Shown here piece after piece: positions 17,501-25,177 of a stretch of 32,976 nt of DNA (its first letter is position 1; every line of letters begins with the position of its first letter). Made by a program: the position numbers and the translations under genes. Under the pieces are notes generated by a model. That model ran no database searches, had not been told where the DNA came from, and saw nothing but the letters and a program-made list of their open reading frames with translations. The stretch is taken from assembly GCA_027592745.1 (NCBI GenBank), contig JAQCLG010000024.1, forward strand, positions 1 through 32,976, given 5' to 3'. Origin of the DNA: Pseudomonadota bacterium (lineage in GTDB: Bacteria > Pseudomonadota > Alphaproteobacteria > SP197).

Positions 17501-18838
17501 ATGGCCTTCCCCACCCATTCCAAGTACGTGATCATCGGCGCCGGCATCCACGGCCTCTCGACGGCCTACCACCTGGCGCTGGAGCTGAAGGCCCGCGGCA
17601 AGGGTTCGGGCGCCGACATCCTGGTCGTCGACAAGACCGGCATCGCGGCCGGCGCCAGCGGCATCGCCTGCGGCGTGGTGCGCAACAACTACTACCAGCC
17701 GGCCATGCGCCGCCTGATGGCCCAGAGCGTCGAGGTCTGGGAGAGCGATCCCAAGGCCTACAGCTACCATCCCGTGGGCTACATGCAGATCAGCCCGGAA
17801 GGCATGCACGAGGACGTCGCCTCGATCTACCAGCAGCAGCAGGAGATCGGCTATCCCTCGACCTTCATCGAGGGCAGCGAGGACTGCATGACCTACATGA
17901 AGGGCATGTTCAGCGACTGGCGCGCCCAGGGCATCACCTCGGTGCTGCACGAGAAGAAGGGCGGCTACGCCAACAACACCGCCTCGATCTACGGCCTGGC
18001 GACCAAGGCCGAGGGCGAGGGCGTGCGCATCATGACCGGCGTCAAGGTCACCGGCTTCGACAAGTCCGGCGGTGCGGTCTCCAAGGTGAAGACCGACAAG
18101 GGCGACATCGAGACCGACTACGTCGTGGTCGCGGTCGGCCCCTGGGTCAGCCAGATCTGGAACATGCTGGAACTGCCCAAGACGGTTGCCATCAAGGGCC
18201 GCGACGGCGAGGTCCACCAGGGCATCGACATGTGGCGCTACTGGTGCCTGGAGGAAGGCACCCTGGGCGTCGACCCCGAGATGCAGCGCACCAACGACGG
18301 CAAGATGCCGCCGGTGATCCACGTCGATACCGACGCGCCGCTCATGAGCGACGTCGACGGCTCGCTGATCACCGATGAACTCTGGGGCATCTACTACAAG
18401 CCCGACTTCAACTTCGCCGGCATCCAGGGCGGCGCCATGCCCTATGTCGTGAAGACCCCGGTCGACGAGGTCCAGCTCGATCCCTACGGCGCCGATTCGC
18501 CCGACTTCATCGTCGGCGACGACTTCGCCCACATGTGGTGCTCGGCGCTGGCCTTCTGCCAGGAGCGTTTCTCCGGCCAGATCGGCAAGTGGAAGAAGGA
18601 GCCTTCGGGCGGTCTGGGCTGCTTCACGCCCGACAGCTTCCCGGTCTTCGACGTGTTCTGCCAGAACGTCCACGTCCTGGCCGACTCCAACCACGGCTAC
18701 AAGATGATCGGCGTCGGCAAGCTGGTCGCCGGCGAGATCGTCGGCGAGAAGAGCAGCCTGCTCGCGCCGTTCGACTTCAGGCGTTACGAGGATGGCCGCC
18801 TGCATCCGGTGTCGCACAGCCCCTTCCCGTGGAGCTGA
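17501..18838 (+). CDS. FAD-dependent amine oxidoreductase (DAO family, sarcosine-oxidase-beta/MgdA-like)
   Basis: This 445-aa protein has the N-terminal dinucleotide-binding motif 'YVIIGAGIHGLSTAYHLA' (Gly13, Gly15, Gly18) and an acidic strand end in 'ILVVDK'. The block 'GVVRNNYYQPAMRRLM' resembles the 'IRSNY' region of sarcosine oxidase beta and N-methylglutamate dehydrogenase subunits. The C-terminal 'GGLGCFTPDSFPVFD' and 'ADSNHGYKMIGVGKLVAGEI' complete the DAO fold. The family oxidises secondary or tertiary amines (sarcosine, dimethylglycine, N-methylglutamate). The ATG at 17501 follows GGAGG at 17483. No genes for the small SoxD/SoxG or large SoxA-like partners are present. It begins the putative amine operon. 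The substrate is inferred from neighbours. Confidence 0.85.
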   Translation: MAFPTHSKYVIIGAGIHGLSTAYHLALELKARGKGSGADILVVDKTGIAAGASGIACGVVRNNYYQPAMRRLMAQSVEVWESDPKAYSYHPVGYMQISPEGMHEDVASIYQQQQEIGYPSTFIEGSEDCMTYMKGMFSDWRAQGITSVLHEKKGGYANNTASIYGLATKAEGEGVRIMTGVKVTGFDKSGGAVSKVKTDKGDIETDYVVVAVGPWVSQIWNMLELPKTVAIKGRDGEVHQGIDMWRYWCLEEGTLGVDPEMQRTNDGKMPPVIHVDTDAPLMSDVDGSLITDELWGIYYKPDFNFAGIQGGAMPYVVKTPVDEVQLDPYGADSPDFIVGDDFAHMWCSALAFCQERFSGQIGKWKKEPSGGLGCFTPDSFPVFDVFCQNVHVLADSNHGYKMIGVGKLVAGEIVGEKSSLLAPFDFRRYEDGRLHPVSHSPFPWS

Positions 18839-18872
18839 CGATCCGGGTTCATTGACTCGCCAAGCGACGGGG

Positions 18873-18879
18873 GACCAAT
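18873..18879 (+). promoter_or_regulatory. GACCAAT box before the GS-like gene
   Basis: GACCAAT lies 86 bp before the GS-like start. It matches half-sites in the GntR divergent promoter and before fhs. A single half-site is weak evidence. Confidence 0.3.
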
Positions 18880-18894
18880 CTCGGTACGGGGTCC

Positions 18895-18920
18895 GGTGCG
18901 GCAAGACTGATTGCCGCACC
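18895..18920 (+). other. Perfect 10-bp hairpin in the leader of the GS-like gene
   Basis: GGTGCGGCAA and TTGCCGCACC pair perfectly around the 6-nt loop GACTGA, in the 126-bp gap between the oxidoreductase and GS-like genes. No T-run follows. It could be an mRNA-processing or attenuation structure. Confidence 0.5.
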
Positions 18921-18964
18921 TGCGGGCCGAAACCACAGGGAAGAGCCAAGGGGGACAAAGATCC

Positions 18965-20437
18965 ATGGCCATGGATATCGAAGCCTACGTCGAAGCAAAG
19001 GGCCGCGCGCAGCTCGTCAAGGATGTGCGCAAGAAAATCAATGAACTGAAGATCGACTACATCTACTACCAGTTCATCTCCGTCACCGGCCGCATCATCG
19101 GCAAGGGTGTCCCCGCCGATCACTGGGAGAGCATCGCCGAGCGCGGCTTCCAGCTGGTCTACGGCTCGGTCTCCAACCTCTATACGGACCGCTACGGCAA
19201 ATACATCGGCTTCGGCCCGGAGGCCTCCGAGCTGGTCGGCATCCCCGACCCCGAGACCTTCGTGCAGCTGCCCTGGGACAAGCGCGTCGCGCGCGTCTTC
19301 TGCACCTGCTTCCGCAATCGCGAGGAGCGCAAGGATCCCGGCAACTTCTTCACCGGCGACTGCCGCGGCAACCTGCGCCGCGCCCATGAGGGCTTCTCCA
19401 AGAAGCACAAGGGCCTGCACATGCGTCACGGCACCGAGCCGGAGATGATGTGGCTGAAGAAGGGCGAGGACGGCCTGCCGGCCGGCGGTTTCTCCAAGCC
19501 CAACTGCTACCACATCGACCAGTTCGAGAGCCTGCGCCCGGTCTTCATGAAGGTGATCGAGTACAGCCGCGCCATGGGCCTGGACATGATCCAGGGCGAC
19601 CACGAGGACGCCCCGGGCCAGCTCGAGCTGAACTTCCAGTTCGACGACGCCCTGCGCACCGCCGACCGCCTGACGACCTATCGCCAGATCTGCGCCCAGG
19701 TCGCCCGCGAGAACAACCTGATCGCCTGTTTCATGACCAAGCCGTTCATGGGCGTCTCGGCCTCGGGCTGCCACCACAACGTCTCGCTGTGGACCGGCGG
19801 CAAGGACGAGTTCAACCCGCTGGGCCAGGAAAGCCCCGCGGGCATGCCGCAGAACTTCATGTACCGCAAGGGCGGCAAGAACCTGTTCCTTCCCGACAGC
19901 AAGGACCCGCGCAAGCCCGGCAAGGTCGGCCTGCAGGCGATCGGCGGCATCATGGCGCATCTCGACGCGCTCACCGCGATCGGCTGCTCGACGGTCAACT
20001 CCTACCGCCGCCTGTGGGACACGGGCTTCTGGGCGCCGGTCTTCGCCGACTGGGGCTACCAGAACCGCACCACCGGCATGCGCGTCTCGGCGCCGGGCCG
20101 TTTCGAGTACCGCGCCGTCGACTCGATGGTGAACCCCTACATCATGGCCGACGCCATCATCCAGGCGTTCGACCACGGCATCTCCAAGAACCTCGATCCC
20201 GGCGAGCCCGAGGAACGCAACATCTACGAGGCGATGGAAGCCGGCAAGCAGGTCAAGAAGCTGCCGATGTCGCTTGGCGATGCGCTCGCGCGCCTCGACA
20301 AGGACGAGGTCATCAAGCAGGCCATGCCCGGCGACATGTACCGCGTCTTCAAGCACTACAAGACCGACGAGTGGGAGCGCTTCATGGCCACCGTCACCGA
20401 CTGGGACATCCAGCGCTACTGGGATTGCCTGCCCTGA
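18965..20437 (+). CDS. Glutamine synthetase family ligase (GlnT / gamma-glutamylmethylamide synthetase-like)
   Basis: This 490-aa protein carries glutamine-synthetase catalytic blocks: 'GQLELNFQFDDALRTADR', 'MTKPFMGVSASGCHHNVSLW' (Lys259 to about 276), 'INSYRRLW'-type 'NSYRRLWDTGFW', then 'NRTTGMRVSAPGRFEYRAVD' and 'NPYIMADAIIQAFDHGI'. Family members join glutamate to ammonia or to an amine (methylamine in GmaS) with ATP. In the HxH motif, the first His is kept (270) but the second position is Asn (272). It lacks the tyrosine-adenylylation region obvious in GlnA I. Immediate downstream split-GOGAT genes are the hallmark of GmaS/Mgs and GlnT/Glx clusters, so an amine ligase role is favoured over primary ammonia assimilation. 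The start at 18965 follows GGGGGACAAAG. Confidence 0.88.
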   Translation: MAMDIEAYVEAKGRAQLVKDVRKKINELKIDYIYYQFISVTGRIIGKGVPADHWESIAERGFQLVYGSVSNLYTDRYGKYIGFGPEASELVGIPDPETFVQLPWDKRVARVFCTCFRNREERKDPGNFFTGDCRGNLRRAHEGFSKKHKGLHMRHGTEPEMMWLKKGEDGLPAGGFSKPNCYHIDQFESLRPVFMKVIEYSRAMGLDMIQGDHEDAPGQLELNFQFDDALRTADRLTTYRQICAQVARENNLIACFMTKPFMGVSASGCHHNVSLWTGGKDEFNPLGQESPAGMPQNFMYRKGGKNLFLPDSKDPRKPGKVGLQAIGGIMAHLDALTAIGCSTVNSYRRLWDTGFWAPVFADWGYQNRTTGMRVSAPGRFEYRAVDSMVNPYIMADAIIQAFDHGISKNLDPGEPEERNIYEAMEAGKQVKKLPMSLGDALARLDKDEVIKQAMPGDMYRVFKHYKTDEWERFMATVTDWDIQRYWDCLP

Positions 20438-20453
20438 CAGGCGTCGTTACCGG

Positions 20454-20492
20454 CGGCGGCAGCCCCATGCCGGGCTGCCGCCGTTGTTGTCT
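20454..20492 (+). terminator. Internal terminator/attenuator between the GS-like and amidotransferase genes
   Basis: A perfect 12-bp stem CGGCGGCAGCCC / GGGCTGCCGCCG with a CATGCC loop is followed by TTGTTGTCT. It stands 16 bp past the GS-like stop and 34 bp before the next ATG. It may reduce read-through, giving more ligase than split-GOGAT subunits. Confidence 0.7.
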
Positions 20493-20516
20493 CTAGAACG
20501 AGGAGAACCTCAAGCC

Positions 20517-21452
20517 ATGTGCGGCATCGCCGGAATCATTCATCGAAAGGGAGCGGCAGACATCGGGTCCGAAATGACCGCGATGCTCCAGTCGCTCAAG
20601 CACCGCGGTCCCGATTCGACCGGGTTTGCCGTCTACGGCATGCCGGGCAAGAACGAGTACGTGATGCGCTTCAAGGTCGCCGAGCAGGAAGACCTCGCCA
20701 AGGGCTTCCAGATCCACGAGACGGTGCGCCAGCGCCGCTCCGAAGTCGACAGCCGGCTGGCCGGCCTGGGCGTCAAGATCATCGAGGCCAAGGACGCCAC
20801 CGAATACGCCTTCCGCTACCGGATCCAGTACGACGGCGACATGAAGAAGCTCGCCGACTTCGTCGAGGACGTCGATTCCACCGAGATCCTCTCGATGGGC
20901 TCGGCGCTCGAGCTGATCAAGGACCTGGGCGATGCCACGGTCGTCTCCAACCAGTATTCGCTGAAGGGCTTCAAGGGCACGCACGCCATCGGCCACACCC
21001 GCATGGCGACCGAGTCCGACGTCGACATCCGCTCGGCGCATCCCTACTGGGCCTACCCGTACCACGACATCTCGGTCGTCCATAACGGGCAGCTCACCAA
21101 CTACTGGATCATGCGCCGCCAGATGGAGCGCAAGGGCTTCCGCTTCATGTCGAACTGCGACAGCGAGCTGCTGGCGGTCTACATCGCCGACAAGCTCGAC
21201 AACGGCGTGAAGCTGGAAGACGCGATGCGTCAGTCGATCGACGAGATCGACGGCGTCTTCACCTATCTGGTCGCGACCAGCGACAGCCTGGGCATGGCCA
21301 AGGACAGCATGGCTGCCAAGCCGATGGTCCTCTACGAAAGCGAGGACCTGGTCGCGATGGCTTCCGAGGAAGTCGCCATCCGCCAGATCATGCCGCAGGA
21401 AATCGACACGTTTGACCCCTACGATTCGGAGGTTCGGGTATGGCGAAGCTGA
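20517..21452 (+). CDS. glxB: Class II glutamine amidotransferase subunit (GlxB / N-methylglutamate synthase subunit A-like)
   Basis: This 311-aa protein equals the amidotransferase domain of glutamate synthase as a free-standing chain. The N-terminal 'MCGIAGIIHRKG' places the nucleophile Cys at position 2, exposed after Met removal. Ntn-amidotransferase motifs 'LKHRGPDSTGF', 'GHTRMATESDVDIRSAHP', 'SVVHNGQLTNY' and 'MSNCDSELLAVYIAD' follow. In MgsA/GlxB systems this subunit hydrolyses the gamma-amide of glutamine or gamma-glutamylmethylamide and passes the amine on. GAGGAG lies 9 bp before the ATG. The stop overlaps the next gene by 13 bp, so the two are coupled. Confidence 0.9.
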   Translation: MCGIAGIIHRKGAADIGSEMTAMLQSLKHRGPDSTGFAVYGMPGKNEYVMRFKVAEQEDLAKGFQIHETVRQRRSEVDSRLAGLGVKIIEAKDATEYAFRYRIQYDGDMKKLADFVEDVDSTEILSMGSALELIKDLGDATVVSNQYSLKGFKGTHAIGHTRMATESDVDIRSAHPYWAYPYHDISVVHNGQLTNYWIMRRQMERKGFRFMSNCDSELLAVYIADKLDNGVKLEDAMRQSIDEIDGVFTYLVATSDSLGMAKDSMAAKPMVLYESEDLVAMASEEVAIRQIMPQEIDTFDPYDSEVRVWRS

Positions 21453-22282
21453 CCAGAAGCAGTTCGCTCGAGCAGGGGCTGCATACCGAGCAGCTCACGG
21501 GACGCACGCAGCAGCGCTTCTTCGACTTCACGGAGGAGGAGAACTTCCTCTACCCGGAAGCCTATGACGTCGATTTCAACAAGCGCATCGCGTTCGACGC
21601 CTCGAAGATGGATACCAACGGCATCAACCTGAAGCTGCGCGAGCTGATGAGCCAGGGTTACGGCTCGATCGTCGTCAAGAACCCGCTCGCCAAGCATTCG
21701 CTGGGCGTGGGCATCCTGCAGCGGCTCAACCTCACCTTCGAGGGCAGCCTCGGCTACTTCGGTATCGGCCTCATCGACGGCCCCAACGTGCGGGTCACCG
21801 GCCGTGTCGGCTGGTCCTGCGCCGAGAACATGATGTCGGGCACCGTGGTCATCGAGAAGAACGCGGGTTCCACCTTCGGCGCGGCCCTGCGCGGCGGCGA
21901 CCTCGTCTGCAAGGGCGACGTCGGCTCGCGCACCGGCATCGACATGAAGGGCGGCACCATCCTGATCGGCGGCCGCACCGGCGCCTTCTCGGGCTTCATG
22001 ATGCAGCGCGGCCGCATGGTCGTGCTGGGCAGCGCCGGCAAGAACCTCGGCGATTCGATGTACGACGGCACCATCTATGTCGGCGGCGAGATCGAGAGCC
22101 TGGGCGTCGACGCGGTTCCCGCAGAGATGACCGAACTCGACTGCGCCTGGATGACGCGCAAGCTCACCCAGTACGGCATGAAGGCGCCCAACGGCGTCGA
22201 GAAGATGACCAAGATCGTCGCCGGCAAGCAGCTCTGGAACTACGACAATCTTGAGCCCTCCGAAAAGAAGCTCATCCTCTAG
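21440..22282 (+). CDS. glxC: GXGXG-domain glutamate synthase subunit (GlxC / MgsB-like)
   Basis: This 280-aa protein corresponds to the C-terminal GXGXG beta-helix domain of glutamate synthase. Repeated glycine turns are seen in 'GDVGSRTGIDMKGGTILIGG', 'RTGAFSGFMMQRGRMVVLG' and 'LGDSMYDGTIYVGGEI'. The domain is structural and holds the other two subunits together. The ATG overlaps the amidotransferase stop by 13 bp and has GGAGG at 21428. The next gene follows after 28 bp. The first 80 residues are more polar and presumably contact partner subunits. Confidence 0.9.
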   Translation: MAKLTRSSSLEQGLHTEQLTGRTQQRFFDFTEEENFLYPEAYDVDFNKRIAFDASKMDTNGINLKLRELMSQGYGSIVVKNPLAKHSLGVGILQRLNLTFEGSLGYFGIGLIDGPNVRVTGRVGWSCAENMMSGTVVIEKNAGSTFGAALRGGDLVCKGDVGSRTGIDMKGGTILIGGRTGAFSGFMMQRGRMVVLGSAGKNLGDSMYDGTIYVGGEIESLGVDAVPAEMTELDCAWMTRKLTQYGMKAPNGVEKMTKIVAGKQLWNYDNLEPSEKKLIL

Positions 22283-22310
22283 ACGCGTTCGATACGGGAG
22301 TTAAACGACT

Positions 22311-23684
22311 ATGGCGACCAAGAAGGAAGACGTCATCGAACGTGCCAGGGGCGACGGCCGGAACAAGAGCGTTCTGGGCCAGAACTTCATGTTCCCCCCC
22401 AATGTCGTCGATGACATTCACATCAAGGCGGAACTCGGCCGCTACCGCATGCGCGGCATGGCCCTGTTCAAGAAGATCCCGACCTGGGACGATCTGACGT
22501 TCCTGCCGGGCACGCTGACCCGCTTCGTGATCGAGGGTTACCGCGAGAAGTGCGAGACCCGGACCGTGATCGGGCCCAAGGCCAAGCGGCCGATGGTGCT
22601 CGACATCCCGATCTACATCACGGGCATGAGCTTCGGCGCGCTGTCGTTCGAGGCCAAGACGGCGCTCGCACGCGGCGCCACCATGGCCGGCACGGCAACG
22701 TGTTCGGGCGAAGGCGGCATGATCCCCGACGAGCGGCGCTATTCGGAGAAGTGGCTCTACCAGTGCATCCAGAGCCGCTACGGCTTCAACCCGCACCACC
22801 TGCAGCTGGCCGACGCCTGCGAGTTCTTCATCGGCCAGGGCTGCAAGGTCGGCCTGGGCGGCCATCTGATGGGCCAGAAGGTGACCGACCAGGTCGCCGA
22901 GATGCGCTCGCTGCCCGCCGGTATCGACCAGCGGTCCCCTGCCCGTCATCCCGACTGGCTGGGCCCGGACGACCTGGCGCTGAAGATCCAAGAGATCCGC
23001 GAGGCAACCGACTACCAGATCCCGATCCAGCTCAAGCTCGGCGCCGCCCGCGTCTATGACGACGTGCGCATGGCCGTGAAGTGCGGACCGGACTCGATCT
23101 ACATCGACGGCATGGAAGGTGCGACCGGCGCCGGCCCTCACCTGGCTACCGAGGAAACCGGCATCCCCGGCATCGCGGCAATCCGCCAGGCCCGTCGCGC
23201 GATCGACGATCTCGGCAAGCGCGACGAGATCTCGCTGGTCTATGCCGGCGGCATCCGCAACGGCGGCGACGTGGCCAAGGCCCTGGCTCTGGGTGCCGAC
23301 GCCATCGCCATCGGCACCTCCGCGATGATGGCGCTGAACTGCAACAAGGACATCCCCGGCGCCGACTACGAAGGCACCATGGGCGTCCCTGCGGGCCACT
23401 GCTACCACTGCCACACGGGCCGCTGCCCGGTTGGCGTGGCGACGCAGGATCCCGAGCTGCGCAAGCGTCTGAACCCCGACGAGGCCGCCGAGCGCGTCTA
23501 CAACTTCCTACACACGCTCGCCATCGAGTGCCAGATGATGGCGCGTGCCTGCGGCAAGACCAACGTGCACAGCCTGGAGCCCGAGGATCTCGCGGCCCTG
23601 ACCATGGAGGCTTCCGCCATGGCCGGCGTCCCGCTCGCGGGCACCAACCACACGGTCGGCGTCGCCGACTACCACCACCTGTGA
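22311..23684 (+). CDS. glxD: FMN-binding glutamate synthase family subunit (GlxD / MgsC-like)
   Basis: This 457-aa protein is the FMN/iron-sulfur synthase domain of glutamate synthase as a separate chain. Blocks are 'PIYITGMSFGALSFEAK', 'GTATCSGEGGMIPDER', 'IQLKLGAARVYDDVRM', 'YIDGMEGATGAGP', 'LVYAGGIRNGGDVAKALALG', and the cysteine motif Cys364-x2-Cys367-x4-Cys372 before 'PVGVATQ', expected to bind a 3Fe-4S cluster. It catalyses reductive transfer of the amide nitrogen, or of methylamine in MgsC, to 2-oxoglutarate. It completes the split trio, and the H1-tailed gene follows 16 bp later. The electron donor is not encoded nearby. Confidence 0.92.
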   Translation: MATKKEDVIERARGDGRNKSVLGQNFMFPPNVVDDIHIKAELGRYRMRGMALFKKIPTWDDLTFLPGTLTRFVIEGYREKCETRTVIGPKAKRPMVLDIPIYITGMSFGALSFEAKTALARGATMAGTATCSGEGGMIPDERRYSEKWLYQCIQSRYGFNPHHLQLADACEFFIGQGCKVGLGGHLMGQKVTDQVAEMRSLPAGIDQRSPARHPDWLGPDDLALKIQEIREATDYQIPIQLKLGAARVYDDVRMAVKCGPDSIYIDGMEGATGAGPHLATEETGIPGIAAIRQARRAIDDLGKRDEISLVYAGGIRNGGDVAKALALGADAIAIGTSAMMALNCNKDIPGADYEGTMGVPAGHCYHCHTGRCPVGVATQDPELRKRLNPDEAAERVYNFLHTLAIECQMMARACGKTNVHSLEPEDLAALTMEASAMAGVPLAGTNHTVGVADYHHL

Positions 23685-23700
23685 TCGGGAGGCATTGACC

Positions 23701-24327
23701 ATGGCAAAGAAGCCCGCTCCCAAGAAGGCCGCCCCGAAGAAGGCCGCCGCCAAGAAGGCGACCCCCAAGAAGGCGGCTGCGCCCAAGAAGGTCGCACAGA
23801 AGAAGGCTCCGGCCGCCAAGGCCGCGCCGAAGAAGACTGCGGCCAGGAAGGCCGCGCCGAAGAAGGCGAGCAACGTCGTGACGCTGAAGGGTGCGGCCCG
23901 GAAGGCCGCCGCCAAGAAGCCCGCGGCCAAGCAGACCAAGGTCAAGATCGGCGACGTCGATTACTTCCTCAAGAGCTCGGGCCTGGACTCCAAGCGCGAG
24001 AAGGAAATCGGCCAGCACATCGGCTACCGCTACGACGTCAACCTGGTGCCCGACTACAAGCGGATCACCCCGTTCCTGACGAAGTACATGGAGCTGATGG
24101 GCTGGGACGACCTCAACTGGCTCGAGGACGTCCACATGGGCTACGAGGAAGGCAATGCCGCGGTGTTCGATCGCAACGCCAACGGCTGGATCCGCATCCC
24201 CAAGTCGATGAAGCTGCCCAAGAACCAGCAGGACCGCGACATGATCGCGCGCGAACTGCTGATCAAGTTCCAGATGTCGCCGCGCCACCCGATGCGCGAC
24301 CTCAACAAGGCCTACCGGAAGTTCTGA
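23701..24327 (+). CDS. Unknown protein with histone-H1-like Lys/Ala/Pro tail and conserved-looking C-terminal domain
   Basis: This 208-aa protein has two parts. Residues 1 to about 80 are almost only Lys, Ala and Pro, in units such as 'APKKAAAKKATPKK', like bacterial histone-H1 homologues (HctA, AlgP type). From about residue 80 a mixed, folded-looking domain follows: 'KVKIGDVDYFLKSSGLDSKR', 'IGYRYDVNLVPDYKRITPFL', 'YMELMGWDDLNWLEDVHMGY', 'DRNANGWIRIPKSMK' and 'ARELLIKFQ'. I do not recognise this domain. The start at 23701 has GGGAGG at 23687. It is 16 bp after the FMN subunit and ends at a strong terminator, so it is part of the operon. Nucleic-acid or acidic-protein binding through the tail is inferred. 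Confidence 0.85.
   Translation: MAKKPAPKKAAPKKAAAKKATPKKAAAPKKVAQKKAPAAKAAPKKTAARKAAPKKASNVVTLKGAARKAAAKKPAAKQTKVKIGDVDYFLKSSGLDSKREKEIGQHIGYRYDVNLVPDYKRITPFLTKYMELMGWDDLNWLEDVHMGYEEGNAAVFDRNANGWIRIPKSMKLPKNQQDRDMIARELLIKFQMSPRHPMRDLNKAYRKF
23704..23935 (+). repeat. Degenerate tandem repeat encoding the Lys/Ala/Pro tail
   Basis: AAGAAGGC-centred units of about 12-15 bp (codons for KKA, KKP and related) recur roughly fifteen times. They account for the low-complexity N-terminal tail. Such repeats can change length by slippage in steps of whole codons. Confidence 0.6.
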
Positions 24328-24352
24328 TCCGGCAGGCGACGAGCCCAAGCAG

Positions 24353-24387
24353 CGGCCCCGGTGGAAACACCGGGGCCGTTTGCGTTT
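24353..24387 (+). terminator. Rho-independent terminator of the amine operon
   Basis: A perfect 11-bp stem CGGCCCCGGTG / CACCGGGGCCG with a GAAA loop is followed by TTTGCGTTTGT. It lies 25 bp past the H1-tailed gene and 11 bp before the stop of the convergent gene. Confidence 0.9.
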
Positions 24388-24398
24388 GTACGGAGCCG

Positions 24399-24971
24399 TC
24401 AGCCCACCGGCGGGAAGGCCGTGCCCTCGTCCCACACCAGATCGAAGGCGAGCGGGATGCAGCCGGGCGGCTGGGCGGGATTGAAGCAGGCGTTGTGCCA
24501 GATCAGGCCCTGGGCGAAGGGGTCGTCCTCGTCGAGCGCCTCGACGCGGGCGGGCAGCCGGTAGCTCTGGCTGAACTGGCTGAACGAGAGCACGCAGCGG
24601 CCGTCGCCGGCCAGCCGCGCGGCACCGGGCGAGGCCGGGCCGAACAGGGCGAAAAGCCGCGGCTCGAACGCGCGCGCCTTCTGGAAATAGGCCGAGGAGA
24701 GGAAGTCGACCGCCTTCTCGAAACGTTCGGCCGGATCCATCGTGCGCTGGACGGTGTGGCGGAACTGGGCGGTGGTCATGTCGGGATCGCGCTCGATGAT
24801 GAGCACCACCACCGCACCCAGTTCCTCGCCGTCGGCGGCCGTCACCGCGGGTGTCATGCCCTCGGTCGGGCGGCCCTTGCCGGTGCGCACCGCATGCTGG
24901 CGGATGCGGCACTGCCAGCCCATGAAGTGATCGCGCAGGGCAGCCCCGCCGGGCGTCGCGGGCGCGCTCAT
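24399..24971 (-). CDS. Conserved-looking hypothetical protein
   Basis: This 190-aa soluble protein starts at ATG 24971 ('MSAPATPGGAALRDHFMGWQ'). I do not recognise the family. Visible features are an early 'CRIRQHAVRTGKGRPTEGM', a hydrophobic 'LGAVVVLIIERDPDMT' strand, a charged central helix around 'FEKAVDFLSSAYFQKARAFE' and a Trp-rich C terminus ('GLIWHNACFNPAQPPG'). Codon use matches neighbours, and the reading frame is uninterrupted, so it is a real gene. It is convergent with the amine operon and divergent from amt, so it is not necessarily part of either. Confidence 0.75.
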   Translation of the reverse strand: MSAPATPGGAALRDHFMGWQCRIRQHAVRTGKGRPTEGMTPAVTAADGEELGAVVVLIIERDPDMTTAQFRHTVQRTMDPAERFEKAVDFLSSAYFQKARAFEPRLFALFGPASPGAARLAGDGRCVLSFSQFSQSYRLPARVEALDEDDPFAQGLIWHNACFNPAQPPGCIPLAFDLVWDEGTAFPPVG

Positions 24972-25177
24972 GACAGCCGCCCCCTCCGACGGGGGAGAGC
25001 GGCATACCGCCTTGGGGGGAGAGGTTTTCCTGTGAGGCAACATGCGGTCATCGTTGGAAACTTTTCTTGCAGCTTGGACATTTCGGCCTAGCCTCTTCGC
25101 GCGCATCGAAGCGGGGGGACAACACACCGCGCGGTGGGAGGAAGCAAGGTCGGATACACAACGAGGGGGAACTGAAG
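24972..25177. promoter_or_regulatory. Divergent control region between the hypothetical gene and amt
   Basis: This 206-bp gap includes an AT-richer stretch (25050-25080) expected to hold the amt promoter. A TTGCAG-16 bp-TAGCCT pair (25067-25094) is a weak sigma-70-like match. A sigma-54-like GG...GC pair at 25055-25070 has the wrong spacing (11 instead of 10). GAGGGGG at 25163-25169 is a strong ribosome site for amt. Confidence 0.3.

Noticed and set aside
17450-20356. A 968-codon minus-strand open frame opposite the FAD oxidoreductase and GS-like genes
   Set aside because: It is the antisense shadow of two genes with clear catalytic motifs, and the translation is His/Asp/Ala/Val-rich without a domain.
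20454-20492. Riboswitch before the amidotransferase gene
   Set aside because: The gap is only 79 bp and contains just one terminator-like stem, with no room for a ligand-binding fold.
25053-25072. Sigma-54 promoter before amt (TTGGAAAC...TTGCA)
   Set aside because: The GG and GC elements are separated by 11 nt rather than the near-invariant 10, and CAC after GG is absent. No NtrC-type sites were seen.
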